Below, piece after piece: positions 52,550-61,775 of a DNA stretch of 64,000 nt. The translations under genes were made by a program, and so were the position numbers. The notes below the pieces were generated by a model. It was not told the origin of the DNA and made no database searches. It worked only from the letters and a program-made list of their open reading frames with translations. The first letter of the stretch is position 1, and each line of letters opens with the position of its first letter. Source of the DNA: an uncultured Collinsella sp. (GTDB lineage: Bacteria; Actinomycetota; Coriobacteriia; Coriobacteriales; Coriobacteriaceae); NCBI GenBank assembly GCA_900754745.1, contig CAAEEB010000067.1:15964-79963 (forward strand), given 5' to 3'.

Positions 52550-53071
52550 TTGGTTATCTTGGGTATCGATCCCGGTTTGGCCCATACGGGGTGGGGGATT
52601 ATCGAGGAGCGACGCGGCGAGGTTCGCTGCCGTGCCTACGGTTGTATTGAGACCAGCGCGGGCAGTCCGCTCGCGGTGCGCCTGTCACATATCGCCCGCG
52701 ACCTCAAGGGTGTCGTGGAGCGCTACCGCCCCGATACCGCTGCTATCGAGAGCATTTACTTTGGCGCCAACGTTCGCTCGGCTATCCCGACGGCGCATGC
52801 CCGCGGTGCTGCACTCGTGGCTCTTTCGGAGTGCGCGCTCGAGATTGGCGAGTACACGCCTATGCAGATTAAGCAGGCTGTGGTGGGCACCGGCGCTGCA
52901 GATAAGCGGCAGGTCGCGTATATGGTTCGTACGCTCACACAGCTCGATCACGACCCGCATCCCGACCATGCAGCCGATGCCCTAGCCTGCGCCATCTGCC
53001 ACGTAAACCTCAGCCGCACCCGTGCCCTCACCGGTGGCGAGTTCTATCAACAGAGAGGAACCGGATACTGA
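52550..53071 (+). CDS. ruvC: Holliday junction resolvase
   Basis: Cuts Holliday junctions symmetrically; 173 residues, the usual size. Active-site acids: D in ILGIDPGLAHTG, E in AIESIYFG, and the D pair in HAADALACAICH. The TTG at 52550 is chosen since GGGGAGG lies 5 nt before it and the protein then begins MVILGIDPG. It overlaps ruvA by 1 nt. Confidence 0.94.
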   Translation: MVILGIDPGLAHTGWGIIEERRGEVRCRAYGCIETSAGSPLAVRLSHIARDLKGVVERYRPDTAAIESIYFGANVRSAIPTAHARGAALVALSECALEIGEYTPMQIKQAVVGTGAADKRQVAYMVRTLTQLDHDPHPDHAADALACAICHVNLSRTRALTGGEFYQQRGTGY

Positions 53072-53691
53072 TGATTTCCCAGCTCCATGGAACGCTTGTC
53101 GAGGCCACGATGAGCTCGGCCGTTGTCGATGTGTCGGGCGTGGGCTTTGAGCTCGGCATCTCGGGCAGCACCGCGGCCACGTTGCCGACGCCCGGCGGCG
53201 AGGTTCGCCTCTACACGCGCATGCAGGTGCGCGAGGACGCCATGATGCTCTTTGGTTTTGCCTCCAAGGACGAGCGCACGATGTTCGACCGGCTCGTGTC
53301 CGTCTCGGGCGTCGGTCCGCGCTTGGCGCTCGCCGTGCTCTCCACCTATACCGTGGGACAGCTGTATTCCCTGGTAATGGCCGAGGATGACAAGGGCATG
53401 GCCAAGGTGCCCGGTGTGGGCAAAAAGACAGCGCAGCGCCTCATCTTGGAGCTCAAGAGCACCTTTGCCAAGGACAAGGGCTTTGTGCCGGTCGACGTGA
53501 TTCCCGGCCAGGTTGCGATGCCGGTTCCCTCCGCCGCTCCCTCGGCGATCGATGACGCCCGTGCGGCGCTCCTTTCCATGGGCTTTAGCCCGCAGGAGAC
53601 CGATGTTGCCCTGAGCGGGTATGATGGGCAGGATATGCGTGTCGAGGATCTGCTCGGCGCGGCGCTTAAGCGACTCGGAATGGATGCGTGA
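53071..53691 (+). CDS. ruvA: Holliday junction branch-migration protein, DNA-binding subunit
   Basis: Tetramer that binds the four-way junction and recruits RuvB; 206 residues. OB-fold start [12 protein letters not shown], helix-hairpin-helix motifs in [14 protein letters not shown] and [18 protein letters not shown], and the RuvB-binding domain III after a flexible linker ([20 protein letters not shown]). It overlaps both neighbours by single bases, so the three Ruv proteins are translated as a unit. Confidence 0.95.
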   Translation: MISQLHGTLVEATMSSAVVDVSGVGFELGISGSTAATLPTPGGEVRLYTRMQVREDAMMLFGFASKDERTMFDRLVSVSGVGPRLALAVLSTYTVGQLYSLVMAEDDKGMAKVPGVGKKTAQRLILELKSTFAKDKGFVPVDVIPGQVAMPVPSAAPSAIDDARAALLSMGFSPQETDVALSGYDGQDMRVEDLLGAALKRLGMDA

Positions 53692-54758
53692 TGTGGGAAG
53701 CCGATGACTCTCAGGACCTGTGGGCGACGCCCGGCAACTCGCCGGCGGCATCCATGGCGCATGGCGAGCGCATGGTGGGCTCGGAGCTGACGCCCGAGGA
53801 CCTTGATGTCGACCGTACCCTGCGCCCCCAGCGCCTGGATGACTACTGCGGCCAGGAGCATATCAAGCAGAGCCTGCGCGTGCTGATCGAGGCCGCGCAG
53901 AGCCGCGGCGAGACGCTCGACCACGTGATCTTCTCGGGCCCTCCGGGTCTGGGCAAGACCACGCTGGCTACGGTTATCGCCAACGAGCTGGGCGCTCAGA
54001 TCAAGACGACGAGCGGTCCGGCCATCGCGCGCACCGGCGACCTGGCGGCCATCCTGACTAACCTGCAGCCGGGTGATGTGCTGTTTATCGACGAGATCCA
54101 CCGCCTCAACCGCTCGGTCGAGGAGGTCCTGTATCCTGCGATGGAGGACTTTGCCCTCGATATTGTGATCGGCAAGGGTCCGGCTGCACGCTCGATTCGC
54201 CTGGATATCCCCAAGTTCACGCTGGTGGCGGCAACGACTCGCTCGGGCATGTTGACCGGCCCGCTACGCGACCGTTTTGGCATTTCGTATCGTCTGGATT
54301 ACTACACCGTCGAGGAACTCGCCCAGATTGTGACACGCTCGGCGACCATCCTGGGCGTGACGATTGACCATCCCAGCGCGCTCGAGATCGGCTCGCGTTC
54401 GCGCGGCACGCCGCGTCTTGCCAACCGTCTGCTCAAGCGCGTGCGCGACTATGCGCAGGTGCGCGGCAACGGTCCCATCGAGCTCGATATCTGCCGTCAG
54501 GCACTCGAGTTCTTTGAGATCGATGAGCTCGGCTTGGACTGGATGGATATTCGCATTTTGGAGACGCTTGCCAAGACGTTCTCCGGACGTGCCGTCGGCC
54601 TGACGACGCTTGCCAGTGCGGTGGGCGAGGACCCGGGTACGCTCGAGGATGTCTACGAGCCCTATCTGCTGCAGTGTGGGTTGATGATTCGCACGCCGCA
54701 GGGTCGCCAGGCAACCCTGCGCACATTCGAGCATTTGGGTATCGAGCCGACCCTGTAG
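53691..54758 (+). CDS. ruvB: Holliday junction branch-migration ATPase
   Basis: Hexameric AAA+ motor, 355 residues. Walker [12 protein letters not shown], Walker [12 protein letters not shown], sensor [18 protein letters not shown] and the winged-helix end are all conserved. A short extension of about 35 residues precedes the usual start region ([18 protein letters not shown]). The ATG at 53691 overlaps the ruvA stop by 1 nt; a GTG at 53688 is also possible. Confidence 0.95.
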   Translation: MWEADDSQDLWATPGNSPAASMAHGERMVGSELTPEDLDVDRTLRPQRLDDYCGQEHIKQSLRVLIEAAQSRGETLDHVIFSGPPGLGKTTLATVIANELGAQIKTTSGPAIARTGDLAAILTNLQPGDVLFIDEIHRLNRSVEEVLYPAMEDFALDIVIGKGPAARSIRLDIPKFTLVAATTRSGMLTGPLRDRFGISYRLDYYTVEELAQIVTRSATILGVTIDHPSALEIGSRSRGTPRLANRLLKRVRDYAQVRGNGPIELDICRQALEFFEIDELGLDWMDIRILETLAKTFSGRAVGLTTLASAVGEDPGTLEDVYEPYLLQCGLMIRTPQGRQATLRTFEHLGIEPTL

Positions 54759-54836
54759 GAATGGGCTTGTTTTAGCGCATCTGTAGGCTATCGCTGGGCA
54801 TCGGGTAAACATATCGCCGTTCGTCGGTTACGGGCG

Positions 54837-54864
54837 TTTTACTATTGCGCGCGCGTGCTATGCT
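54837..54864 (+). promoter_or_regulatory. Probable fhs promoter
   Basis: TTTTAC (54837-54842) and TATGCT (54859-54864) are 16 bp apart, 40 bp before the ATG. The -10 is preceded by TGC, an extended -10 form. Confidence 0.45.
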
Positions 54865-54904
54865 GGATTGGTCTTTTTCTCATCCGGTAACGAAAGGACC
54901 GCCC

Positions 54905-56572
54905 ATGCCTACTGACATCGAAATCGCACGTTCTGTTACGCCGCTGCCTATTACCGAGGTGGCCAAGAACGCCGGCGTCGACGTTAAGCATCTGATTCCG
55001 TACGGCTTCGACAAGGCTAAGGTCGATTATTCCCTGCTCAACGAACCGACCGACCACCAGGCCAAGCTTGTCCTCGTGACCGCTATCAATCCCACGCCCG
55101 CAGGCGAGGGCAAGACCACCACGACCATCGGCCTGGCCGACGGTCTACGTCGTCGCGGTGTCAAGAGCGCCGTGGCCCTGCGCGAGCCTTCGCTCGGTCC
55201 CGTGTTTGGCGTGAAGGGCGGTGCTGCCGGCGGCGGCTGGGCTCAGGTCATCCCCATGGAGGACATCAACCTGCACTTTACCGGTGACTTCCACGCTATC
55301 GGTGCCGCCAACAACCTGCTGGCCGCCATGCTCGACAACCATATTCAGCAGGGCAACCAGCTCGGCATCGACGTTAAGCGCATCACCTGGAAGCGCGTTG
55401 TCGACATGAACGACCGTCAGCTGCGCCATGTTATCGACGGCATTGGCGGCAAGGCCCAGGGCGTGCCGCGCGAGGATGGCTTCGACATCACCGTTGCCTC
55501 CGAGGTCATGGCGATCTTGTGCCTGTCCACGAGCATCAACGACCTCAAGGAGCGCCTGGGCGAGATCGTCGTCGGCTACAGCTTTGCCGGCGAGCCCGTC
55601 CGCGCCCGCGACCTTAAGGCTCAGGGTGCCATGGCTGCGCTGCTTAAGGATGCGCTCAAGCCCAACCTGGTGCAGACGCTCGAGGGCACGCCCGCTTTTG
55701 TCCACGGCGGTCCCTTCGCCAATATCGCTCACGGCTGCAACTCCATCATGGCCACCCGCATGGCCATGCGCTTTGGCGACGTCGCGATTACCGAGGCCGG
55801 TTTCGGCGCCGACCTGGGTGCCGAGAAGTTCCTCGACATCAAGTGCCGCATGACGGGCGTTCGTCCCAGCGCCGTCGTGGTCGTCGCAACCGCCCGTGCG
55901 CTTAAGTACAACGGCGGTGTTGCCAAGGCCGACCTCAACGAGGAGAATCTCGAGGCCCTCAAGGCCGGCATGCCCAACCTGCTGCGCCACGTCGACAACA
56001 TTCAGAATGTCTACGGTCTGCCCTGCGTGGTCGCCATCAACCGCTTCCCGACGGACACCGAGGCCGAGCTCGAGCTCATCGAGTTCGAGTGCCAGAAGCT
56101 CGGTGTCAACGTTAAGCTGTCCGAGGTTTGGGCTAAGGGCGGCGAGGGCGCGCTCGACCTGGCCGATGAGGTCATGCGTCTGATTGAGCAGCCGAGCGAG
56201 CTCAAGTTTGCCTACGAGGACGGTGCCGATGTGGCCGACGCCCTCGAGGCCGTTGCTACCAAGGTCTACCGCGCCGACGGCGTCGACTTTACGCCGGCTG
56301 CCAAGCGCCAGCTCGCCGAGCTGCGCGAGAACGGCTTTGGCAACCTGCCGGTGTGCGTGGCCAAGACGCAGTACAGCTTTAGTGACAACGCCAAGGCGCT
56401 GGGCGCTCCCGAGGGCTTCCGCATCACCGTGCGCGAGCTCAAGGTTTCCGCCGGTGCCCACTTTGTGGTCGCGCTGACCGGCAGTGTTCTGACCATGCCG
56501 GGCCTGCCCAAGGTTCCCGCGGCCGAGAACATCGACGTCGACAACGACGGCAACATCACCGGCCTGTTCTAA
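54905..56572 (+). CDS. fhs: Formate-tetrahydrofolate ligase
   Basis: Joins formate to tetrahydrofolate using ATP, supplying 10-formyl-THF for purines and formyl-Met; 555 residues. The ATP loop is [14 protein letters not shown] (about residue 60), and [17 protein letters not shown] and [13 protein letters not shown] are family blocks. Codon use is highly biased, indicating strong expression. No other Wood-Ljungdahl gene is nearby, so an acetogenic role cannot be claimed. GAAAGGACC precedes the ATG at 54905. Confidence 0.96.
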   Translation: MPTDIEIARSVTPLPITEVAKNAGVDVKHLIPYGFDKAKVDYSLLNEPTDHQAKLVLVTAINPTPAGEGKTTTTIGLADGLRRRGVKSAVALREPSLGPVFGVKGGAAGGGWAQVIPMEDINLHFTGDFHAIGAANNLLAAMLDNHIQQGNQLGIDVKRITWKRVVDMNDRQLRHVIDGIGGKAQGVPREDGFDITVASEVMAILCLSTSINDLKERLGEIVVGYSFAGEPVRARDLKAQGAMAALLKDALKPNLVQTLEGTPAFVHGGPFANIAHGCNSIMATRMAMRFGDVAITEAGFGADLGAEKFLDIKCRMTGVRPSAVVVVATARALKYNGGVAKADLNEENLEALKAGMPNLLRHVDNIQNVYGLPCVVAINRFPTDTEAELELIEFECQKLGVNVKLSEVWAKGGEGALDLADEVMRLIEQPSELKFAYEDGADVADALEAVATKVYRADGVDFTPAAKRQLAELRENGFGNLPVCVAKTQYSFSDNAKALGAPEGFRITVRELKVSAGAHFVVALTGSVLTMPGLPKVPAAENIDVDNDGNITGLF

Positions 56573-56597
56573 GCCTGCTGCTCATAGCCGCTTGCCC

Positions 56598-56635
56598 GCC
56601 CCGCCGCGCCTACCAAGGCCCGGCGGGGCTTTTTT
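56598..56635 (+). terminator. Terminator of fhs, joined to a repeat remnant
   Basis: GCCCCGCCG (56598-56606) pairs with CGGCGGGGC (56621-56629), then TTTTTT. Directly after it, CTCCGTCCCCAAGGG (56636-56650) matches the repeat at 27857-27871. Confidence 0.9.
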
Positions 56636-56763
56636 CTCCGTCCCCAAGGGGTCATTTTTTGCGGCGGCAATGTTGCGCAACAAGAATCACGATTTCTCCC
56701 GTACGGTGTAGTTGGAAGAACTGCGCGGGCGCATTGCGGCTGCGACGAGAGACGGGAGATGCG

Positions 56764-58602
56764 ATGTATTGCACCAAGTGCGGAGCTCAGATACCCGATG
56801 GCTCCACGTTTTGCACGAGCTGCGGCGCTCGCGTGGGCGGAGTTGAGGACCAGGCGGAGCCCGTGGCGTTTCCGGTAGGGGATGCGCCGGCGACCGCCCC
56901 TGCGGGGCAGCACGCTCCTCAGGGTGCCTCGACTCATATGGAGGCGCAGTCTCGTTATGAGGAACCTATGGCCGAGCCGGTCGAGCCCTCTCAGCCGTTT
57001 GTTCCGACGCCGCAGTCCAAGAAGCCCAAGCACAGGGGCCGTATCGTCGCTGCCGTTATCGGCGGTGTTGCCGTTGTCGCCATTGTCGCCGCTATCGTGA
57101 TCGTGCCACGTATCGGCGCGTCGTCCGAGGTAACTTCGGGTGGCAAGGGCTACGTTGTCTGCGCATGCGAGACCAAGATTCTCCCCAAGAACAGCAAGGG
57201 CAAAAAGCTCAAGAGCTATACCGTCGAGCTGGCGCCCGCGAATGGCAAGGGCAAGAGCTACACCATCAAAGTGGATGGCGAGGACGGCTTTGCCATGGAG
57301 GACTTTGGCGAGCTGCCCGACCAGAAGTACCAGATGACCATCACCTCGGGCAAGGGCAAAAAGAAGAGCACGACCACCATGAAGGTCGACTACGCCAAGG
57401 AGGGCTCGGACGCCCCCAAGAACGTCGAGCTCACGCAGTCCAAGAAGGAGGCCAAAGCCTCTGCCAAGGCGGTGGTCAAGACGGCAAACGAGCTGTTCAC
57501 TGATAAGATTCTCGAGTACCAGAAAAAGTACGGCGAGGGCGAGGCTGTCGAGATTGATGATTCTCAATCTACGTATGGAGCCCAGGGTGTTGCCTATGCC
57601 AAACTTGTTGACTTTGATGGCGACGGCCAAGATGAGCTACTGATTGAGTATTCCGATGAACCGGTGGACCGTGTGGATAACGCGGCCGCTGCGCATCTTG
57701 AAGTCTGGGCGTATAAGAATGGCAAGATTGAGAAGGTCTATACGCCGGATGTTAGTGTGGCTCCCCATCAGGCGTATGTGTCTTTCGCTCCTTTTTCTGG
57801 CGTTTATGGCGTGCTAGTTTACGATAAGGATTCGGTAAACGAAACCATCGCAACGGTTGCCACGACGCTGGAGCAGCTGAAGTCGAAGGACTCTGACGAT
57901 GCGCAGGCGAGCTACGAGGCCGTCTCTGCCACGCAGGATGTTGACTTTACGGCTGCAGTTGGCGAGGGCCCGCTGAATCCGTCTCCCGATGACACATGCC
58001 AGATTACGGCTACGTGGACCTACCCCCAGGTGAAAGGCCAGGGCGTGGGCGTCGCCAAGTTTAACAAGGATATGGTCCAGCTCGTTGCGGATACGCTCGA
58101 AGCGAGCAAGCAGGCCTCGATGGATGACGAGGACAGCCGCGTGACCATGATGTACACCGCCGAGATCGTCTCGATCGATGGCGATATTGCCTGTGTGCGC
58201 ACGTTTACCGACAGCTATCAACCTCCGTATCGATCGGAACGGATGACGAGGTCGGCGTACTACAACCTCAAGACGGGTGAGCAGGTTTCGCTCGAGGATT
58301 CGCTTGCGCAGCACGGGCTTTCGTTCGATACCCTCAAGAGTGAAGCCAAACAGGCAATTAAGACGGCAAAGCCGGATATGGACTCCGTGTCCGAAGACAA
58401 CATCGACGATGACGATAACTACACCGAGGATCATTTCTACTACGACGGCAAGGGCTATATCATCGTCCTCGATACCGGCGAGTTTGACTGCATGGCATGG
58501 GATACGCACGACTTGGTTGCGCACGCCTTCGACTCGAGCTATTCCTGCGGTCAGGATGTAACGCCCGAGCGAGCCAAGGCCACGTACGTACCCAACGAGT
58601 AA
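56764..58602 (+). CDS. Zinc-ribbon membrane protein of unknown function
   Basis: A 612-residue protein. It begins with a zinc ribbon (MYCTKCGAQIPDG...FCTSCGARVGG; CxxC-x12-CxxC), then a Pro/Glu/Ala-rich linker, and one membrane segment (about 96-116: VAAVIGGVAVVAIVAAIVIV). The large remainder should lie outside the cell. It has a lysine-rich domain (about 120-235), a segment with an EF-hand-like loop (VDFDGDGQDELLIEY) and a C-terminal domain resembling secreted DUF3298-like folds (about 430-600). The layout (ribbon inside, one helix, sensor-like outside) is common in Firmicutes and Actinobacteria. The ATG at 56764 has GGGAG before it. Confidence 0.75.
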   Translation: MYCTKCGAQIPDGSTFCTSCGARVGGVEDQAEPVAFPVGDAPATAPAGQHAPQGASTHMEAQSRYEEPMAEPVEPSQPFVPTPQSKKPKHRGRIVAAVIGGVAVVAIVAAIVIVPRIGASSEVTSGGKGYVVCACETKILPKNSKGKKLKSYTVELAPANGKGKSYTIKVDGEDGFAMEDFGELPDQKYQMTITSGKGKKKSTTTMKVDYAKEGSDAPKNVELTQSKKEAKASAKAVVKTANELFTDKILEYQKKYGEGEAVEIDDSQSTYGAQGVAYAKLVDFDGDGQDELLIEYSDEPVDRVDNAAAAHLEVWAYKNGKIEKVYTPDVSVAPHQAYVSFAPFSGVYGVLVYDKDSVNETIATVATTLEQLKSKDSDDAQASYEAVSATQDVDFTAAVGEGPLNPSPDDTCQITATWTYPQVKGQGVGVAKFNKDMVQLVADTLEASKQASMDDEDSRVTMMYTAEIVSIDGDIACVRTFTDSYQPPYRSERMTRSAYYNLKTGEQVSLEDSLAQHGLSFDTLKSEAKQAIKTAKPDMDSVSEDNIDDDDNYTEDHFYYDGKGYIIVLDTGEFDCMAWDTHDLVAHAFDSSYSCGQDVTPERAKATYVPNE

Positions 58603-58629
58603 GGTGGACCGCGAGGGATAAATTGAACT

Positions 58630-58671
58630 GTCCCCGGTGGCGCAAAACACAGCGCCGCCGGGGACTTTTTG
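58630..58671 (+). terminator. Terminator after the zinc-ribbon membrane protein
   Basis: GTCCCCGGTGGCGC (58630-58643) pairs with GCGCCGCCGGGGAC (58652-58665, one mismatch), then TTTTT. Confidence 0.88.
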
Positions 58672-58721
58672 ATGCAAATTGGCTCCGAAATAAGCTATCT
58701 GGGCCAGCCGCGCCACGAAAA

Positions 58722-58861
58722 GCGCCCATCTACTACGTTTGCCAGGGTTGGACCGACCATGGAGCGTTTTTTAACAATGCGGCAAGACGTTTACCTGCGG
58801 TTTTGTTAACACAAATATGGCTATGGTTGGCACCCTTGGGTTAAACGTAGTAGATGGGCGC
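58722..58861. repeat. Perfect 19-bp inverted repeat 100 nt apart, GCGCCCATCTACTACG type
   Basis: 58722-58740 is the exact reverse complement of 58843-58861, with A-rich and T-rich flanks (AAAA before, ATTTTTT after) that continue the pairing. The middle also has short inverted stretches (GCCAGGGTTGG with CCAAGGGTGCC). It lies in the 290-nt gap between a plus- and a minus-strand gene, both ending here, so it may also stop transcription. Confidence 0.8.
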
Positions 58862-58892
58862 ATTTTTTGGTACACAGCCCAAGAAGAGATCA

Positions 58893-59129
58893 TTAGCCGC
58901 GCTGGAGGCCGAAGAGTTTGGCGTTGCGCTCGGCGACCATCATGTTGATATCGGCGATTTCCATCTCGCCGTCAATGTAGGGCTGGTAAGTGCCATATGG
59001 ATCGCCGGCTCCCAAGCTGCAGCTTCCGCAGTTATCGCAGCTGCCGTTGCCGCAGCCCGCGAGTGCCAGCTTAATGATCTCCTCGCGCTCGGCGCGCGTT
59101 GTGTCTTTGATGAGCTTGCTTTTTGCCAT
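58893..59129 (-). CDS. Small Cys-rich protein of unknown function
   Basis: A 78-residue protein with a Cys cluster in its centre, CGNGSCDNCGSC (five Cys), followed by SLGAGDPYGTYQPYIDGEMEI. The spacing C-x4-C-x2-C-x2-C suggests binding of zinc or an Fe-S cluster. GAGGAAC precedes the ATG at 59129, so it is probably expressed. I do not recognise the family. Confidence 0.65.
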   Translation of the reverse strand: MAKSKLIKDTTRAEREEIIKLALAGCGNGSCDNCGSCSLGAGDPYGTYQPYIDGEMEIADINMMVAERNAKLFGLQRG

Positions 59130-59266
59130 GACGTTCCTCGATTCGCTTGTGACCGTCGGCCGCGCATGTCTTGTAGATACCGGCGAGCTTTACCCATCAT
59201 AGGCTTTTGCGCGGGTAGAATGCATGGATAACTTGATGCTTACGGGCGACGGAAAGGAATCGTTGC

Positions 59267-60223
59267 ATGGACCAGGATAAGACGACCGTAATGGGTGGCT
59301 ACGGCTCCCCGCGGACGGGCAATGGCGCCGATGAGACCCGCGTCGTGCCGAATCCCGGCTACGCTGCCCCCGATACGACCCAGGCCTCGGCCGATCCCAC
59401 ACGCGTTGTGAATTACGGAAACGCAGCGCAGGACCCGTATGGTGCCTCGTCGCAGAGCCCCTACGGCAACGCGGCGGCAGACCCTTATGATGACCTGCTG
59501 CAAAACCCCATTCCGCAACCTCAGCAGACGACATATATGCCGCGCACGGCACAGCCGCGCTACGAGTCGCGCGACCGATATGCGCGCGAGCCGTATCGTG
59601 AGTATCCCAAGTCCATCCCTCAGTATGGCGAGGACGAGGAGAAGAAGCCTTCGCGTTCGTCGAGCGTGATCAAGAAAATCCTGATCGTGCTGGCGATCTT
59701 CTTTGCCCTGTCGGTTGTGTTCGCCATCGTGTCGGGCATGCTCAACAAGCGGGGCGCCACGACTGATACCACGGCTGAGCAGACCGAGACTACCCAGTCC
59801 GGCACCGTCGACCTGAGCGATATCCCGGGTCAGTACTGGTCCAACGCCAAGAAGCTCCTTAAGTCGCGCGGGGCCGATCTTTCGAATGCCGTGATTCTGA
59901 CCGACGACGGCTCGACACCCGTTGTCGATGCCAACTGGGTCGTGACGTCTGCCTACTATAACGACAACGGCAACCTCGAGGTTCAGCTTACGCGCAAGGA
60001 CAGCTCGTCGGGTAATGCGTCCGGCGACCAGGGCGGCGCGGACAGCTCGAGTTCCAACACGCTGGAGGACCTGAGCAACAAGGCCCAGGAGCTTGGGGAT
60101 AAGGCCCAGCAGCTGGGCGACACGGCTCAGAATCTCGGTGATACCGCACAGAACTTGGGCGATATGGCGACGAACGCCTGGGGTGCCCTGCAAAACGGCA
60201 TCTCGGGCGCGCAGGGGAACTAG
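59267..60223 (+). CDS. Single-pass membrane protein with C-terminal 7-residue repeats
   Basis: A 318-residue protein of unknown role. The first 125 residues are disordered, rich in Pro, Tyr, Gln and Asn. A membrane segment follows (about 130-155, KILIVLAIFFALSVVFAIV). The outer part has a small domain (SDIPGQYWSNAKKLLKSRGA... similar in size to PASTA-like modules) and ends in a helix of 7-residue units (AQ-x-LGD-(K/T)), about five in a row. That pattern would form an amphipathic helix. AAAGGA precedes the ATG at 59267. Confidence 0.72.
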   Translation: MDQDKTTVMGGYGSPRTGNGADETRVVPNPGYAAPDTTQASADPTRVVNYGNAAQDPYGASSQSPYGNAAADPYDDLLQNPIPQPQQTTYMPRTAQPRYESRDRYAREPYREYPKSIPQYGEDEEKKPSRSSSVIKKILIVLAIFFALSVVFAIVSGMLNKRGATTDTTAEQTETTQSGTVDLSDIPGQYWSNAKKLLKSRGADLSNAVILTDDGSTPVVDANWVVTSAYYNDNGNLEVQLTRKDSSSGNASGDQGGADSSSSNTLEDLSNKAQELGDKAQQLGDTAQNLGDTAQNLGDMATNAWGALQNGISGAQGN

Positions 60224-60257
60224 CGGTCGAGCGGCTAGAGCCTTAGCGGTGCAAACA

Positions 60258-60325
60258 AAAACGGGGCGCAGGATTGCGTGACCGGGCGCGTAGGCGCGTT
60301 GGTCGGCGGTCCTGCGCCCCGTTTT
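60258..60325. terminator. Bidirectional terminator
   Basis: AAAACGGGGCGCAGGA (60258-60273) and TCCTGCGCCCCGTTTT (60310-60325) pair perfectly, with GACC/GGTC pairing within. It stands between convergent genes. Confidence 0.85.
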
Positions 60326-60333
60326 ACTGTCGA

Positions 60334-61518
60334 TTACAGCTGCTCGGCCGGACGGTCGGGCGAGCTGAAGCCCGAGTCAAATGTGACGACGCACGAGGCA
60401 TCGGGCCGGCGCTCGTGCACGATGCGCGTGACGAGCTCCAGCAGCTCCTCGTCGGATATGTCAAAGCCGTCGGGACGTACCAGGTCAAACGAAACGAACC
60501 CGTCGTGCTCGTGCAGGTCGTGGATGGAGAGCGCGGGGTCAATCTGCACAACGCCGCGCTTGACCCAGCCGCGCAGGTCGTCGCCGGTGGTGGCGATGGG
60601 GTCGCAGTGTAGCGTGATGTCGATGCCCATCTGATGCTTGATGTCGTGTTCGATGGTGTCCAGGATCTCGTGATGTTCAAACGCATCGCCCTCGCCGGGC
60701 ATTTCCACGTGTGCGCTGGCAAACTGGCGGCCGGGGCCGTAGTCGTGCACCATCAGGTCGTGCGTGCCTAGGACCTGTGGATACGACATGATCTTGTCGC
60801 GGATTGCCTGGACGAGCTTGGGGTCGGGTGCTTGCCCCAACAGCGGGCTGATGGCGTCGCGCACCAGGCCCATGCCGCTGATGCAGATGAAGATGCCCAC
60901 GCCCAGGCCTGCCCAGCCATCGAGGTCAAAGCCAGTCGTCTGCGAAATAAGCGCTGCGGCCAGGACCGAGGCTGAGGCAATGACGTCGTTTTTGGAATCC
61001 TGCGCCGTGGCGATGAGCGTCTCGGAACCGATGCGGTTGCCCAGCGTGCGGTTGAATGCCGCCATCCAAAACTTGACGAGCATGGACAGGACAAGGGCTG
61101 CCATGGAGAGCGCCGAATACGCGGTGGGGGAGGGCTTGATGATTTTGGTGACCGACTCCAGGATCAGGTTGATGCCGACGGCGCAAACGAGAACGGCGAC
61201 AAACAGCCCCGCCAGGTACTCGTAGCGGCCGTGGCCATAGGGGTGGCCTTCATCGGCCGGGCGGCTGGCAAGGCGGAATCCGAGCAAGCTCACGATGTTG
61301 CTCGAGGCGTCGGAAAGGTTGTTGAAGGCATCGGCGATAAGCGAGACGGAGCCCGCGAGCAGACCAGCTATGCCCTTGGCCAGGCACAGCGTGATGTTGA
61401 GGCCGATGCAGATGAGGCTTGCGGCAAAACCCGCGTTGGTGCGGCAGGAGGTATCGACCGGCTCGCTTTCGCTGCCGGGAACAAGCGCATGTACCAGCCG
61501 ATTTACAAATAGCATAAC
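60334..61518 (-). CDS. Cation diffusion facilitator (CDF) transporter
   Basis: Membrane exporter for zinc or a similar divalent metal, using proton exchange; 394 residues. Metal-site residues show in SLIADAFNNLSDASSN (TM2) and SKNDVIASASVL (TM5; D in place of H-x3-D). The HPYGHGRYEYLAGL block is a strong family mark. A C-terminal cytoplasmic domain (ZT_dimer-like, with HVEMPGEGDAFEHHEILDTIEHDI) is followed by an extra 90 residues. NxxSD and DxxND site types hint at manganese or zinc rather than cobalt. The ATG at 61518 is chosen because GAGGACG lies before it. Confidence 0.9.
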   Translation of the reverse strand, partial: VMLFVNRLVHALVPGSESEPVDTSCRTNAGFAASLICIGLNITLCLAKGIAGLLAGSVSLIADAFNNLSDASSNIVSLLGFRLASRPADEGHPYGHGRYEYLAGLFVAVLVCAVGINLILESVTKIIKPSPTAYSALSMAALVLSMLVKFWMAAFNRTLGNRIGSETLIATAQDSKNDVIASASVLAAALISQTTGFDLDGWAGLGVGIFICISGMGLVRDAISPLLGQAPDPKLVQAIRDKIMSYPQVLGTHDLMVHDYGPGRQFASAHVEMPGEGDAFEHHEILDTIEHDIKHQMGIDITLHCDPIATTGDDLRGWVKRGVVQIDPALSIHDLHEHDGFVSFDLVRPDGFDISDEELLELVTRIVHERRPDASCVVTFDSGFSSPDRPAEQL

Positions 61519-61775
61519 GATCGTCCTCACAATCATGTTTAAGGGGATAGTGTAGCTCGCACAGACGCAACGTGTACCGATGCTCAGAAAATGCAGCAAT
61601 GGTCTGCCGGCGCTAACGGGCGCGAGGCGGAGGGGGCGACTGCCCGCGCGCGTTCGAGTTCACTGCGCCTTCCCGTTCGACCGAGTGCTCCATTTTGGGC
61701 CACATGGGTATGGGCACGTGCCGATTTGCTCGACATACTTAATGTCGACAGCCCTGTGCAAAGGAGGACGTTTCC

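Noticed and set aside
54905..56572. Wood-Ljungdahl (acetogenic) cluster, suggested by fhs and an [FeFe] hydrogenase
   Set aside because: The genes are about 42 kb apart and no folD, metF, acs or CO dehydrogenase genes are present; fhs is common in non-acetogens.
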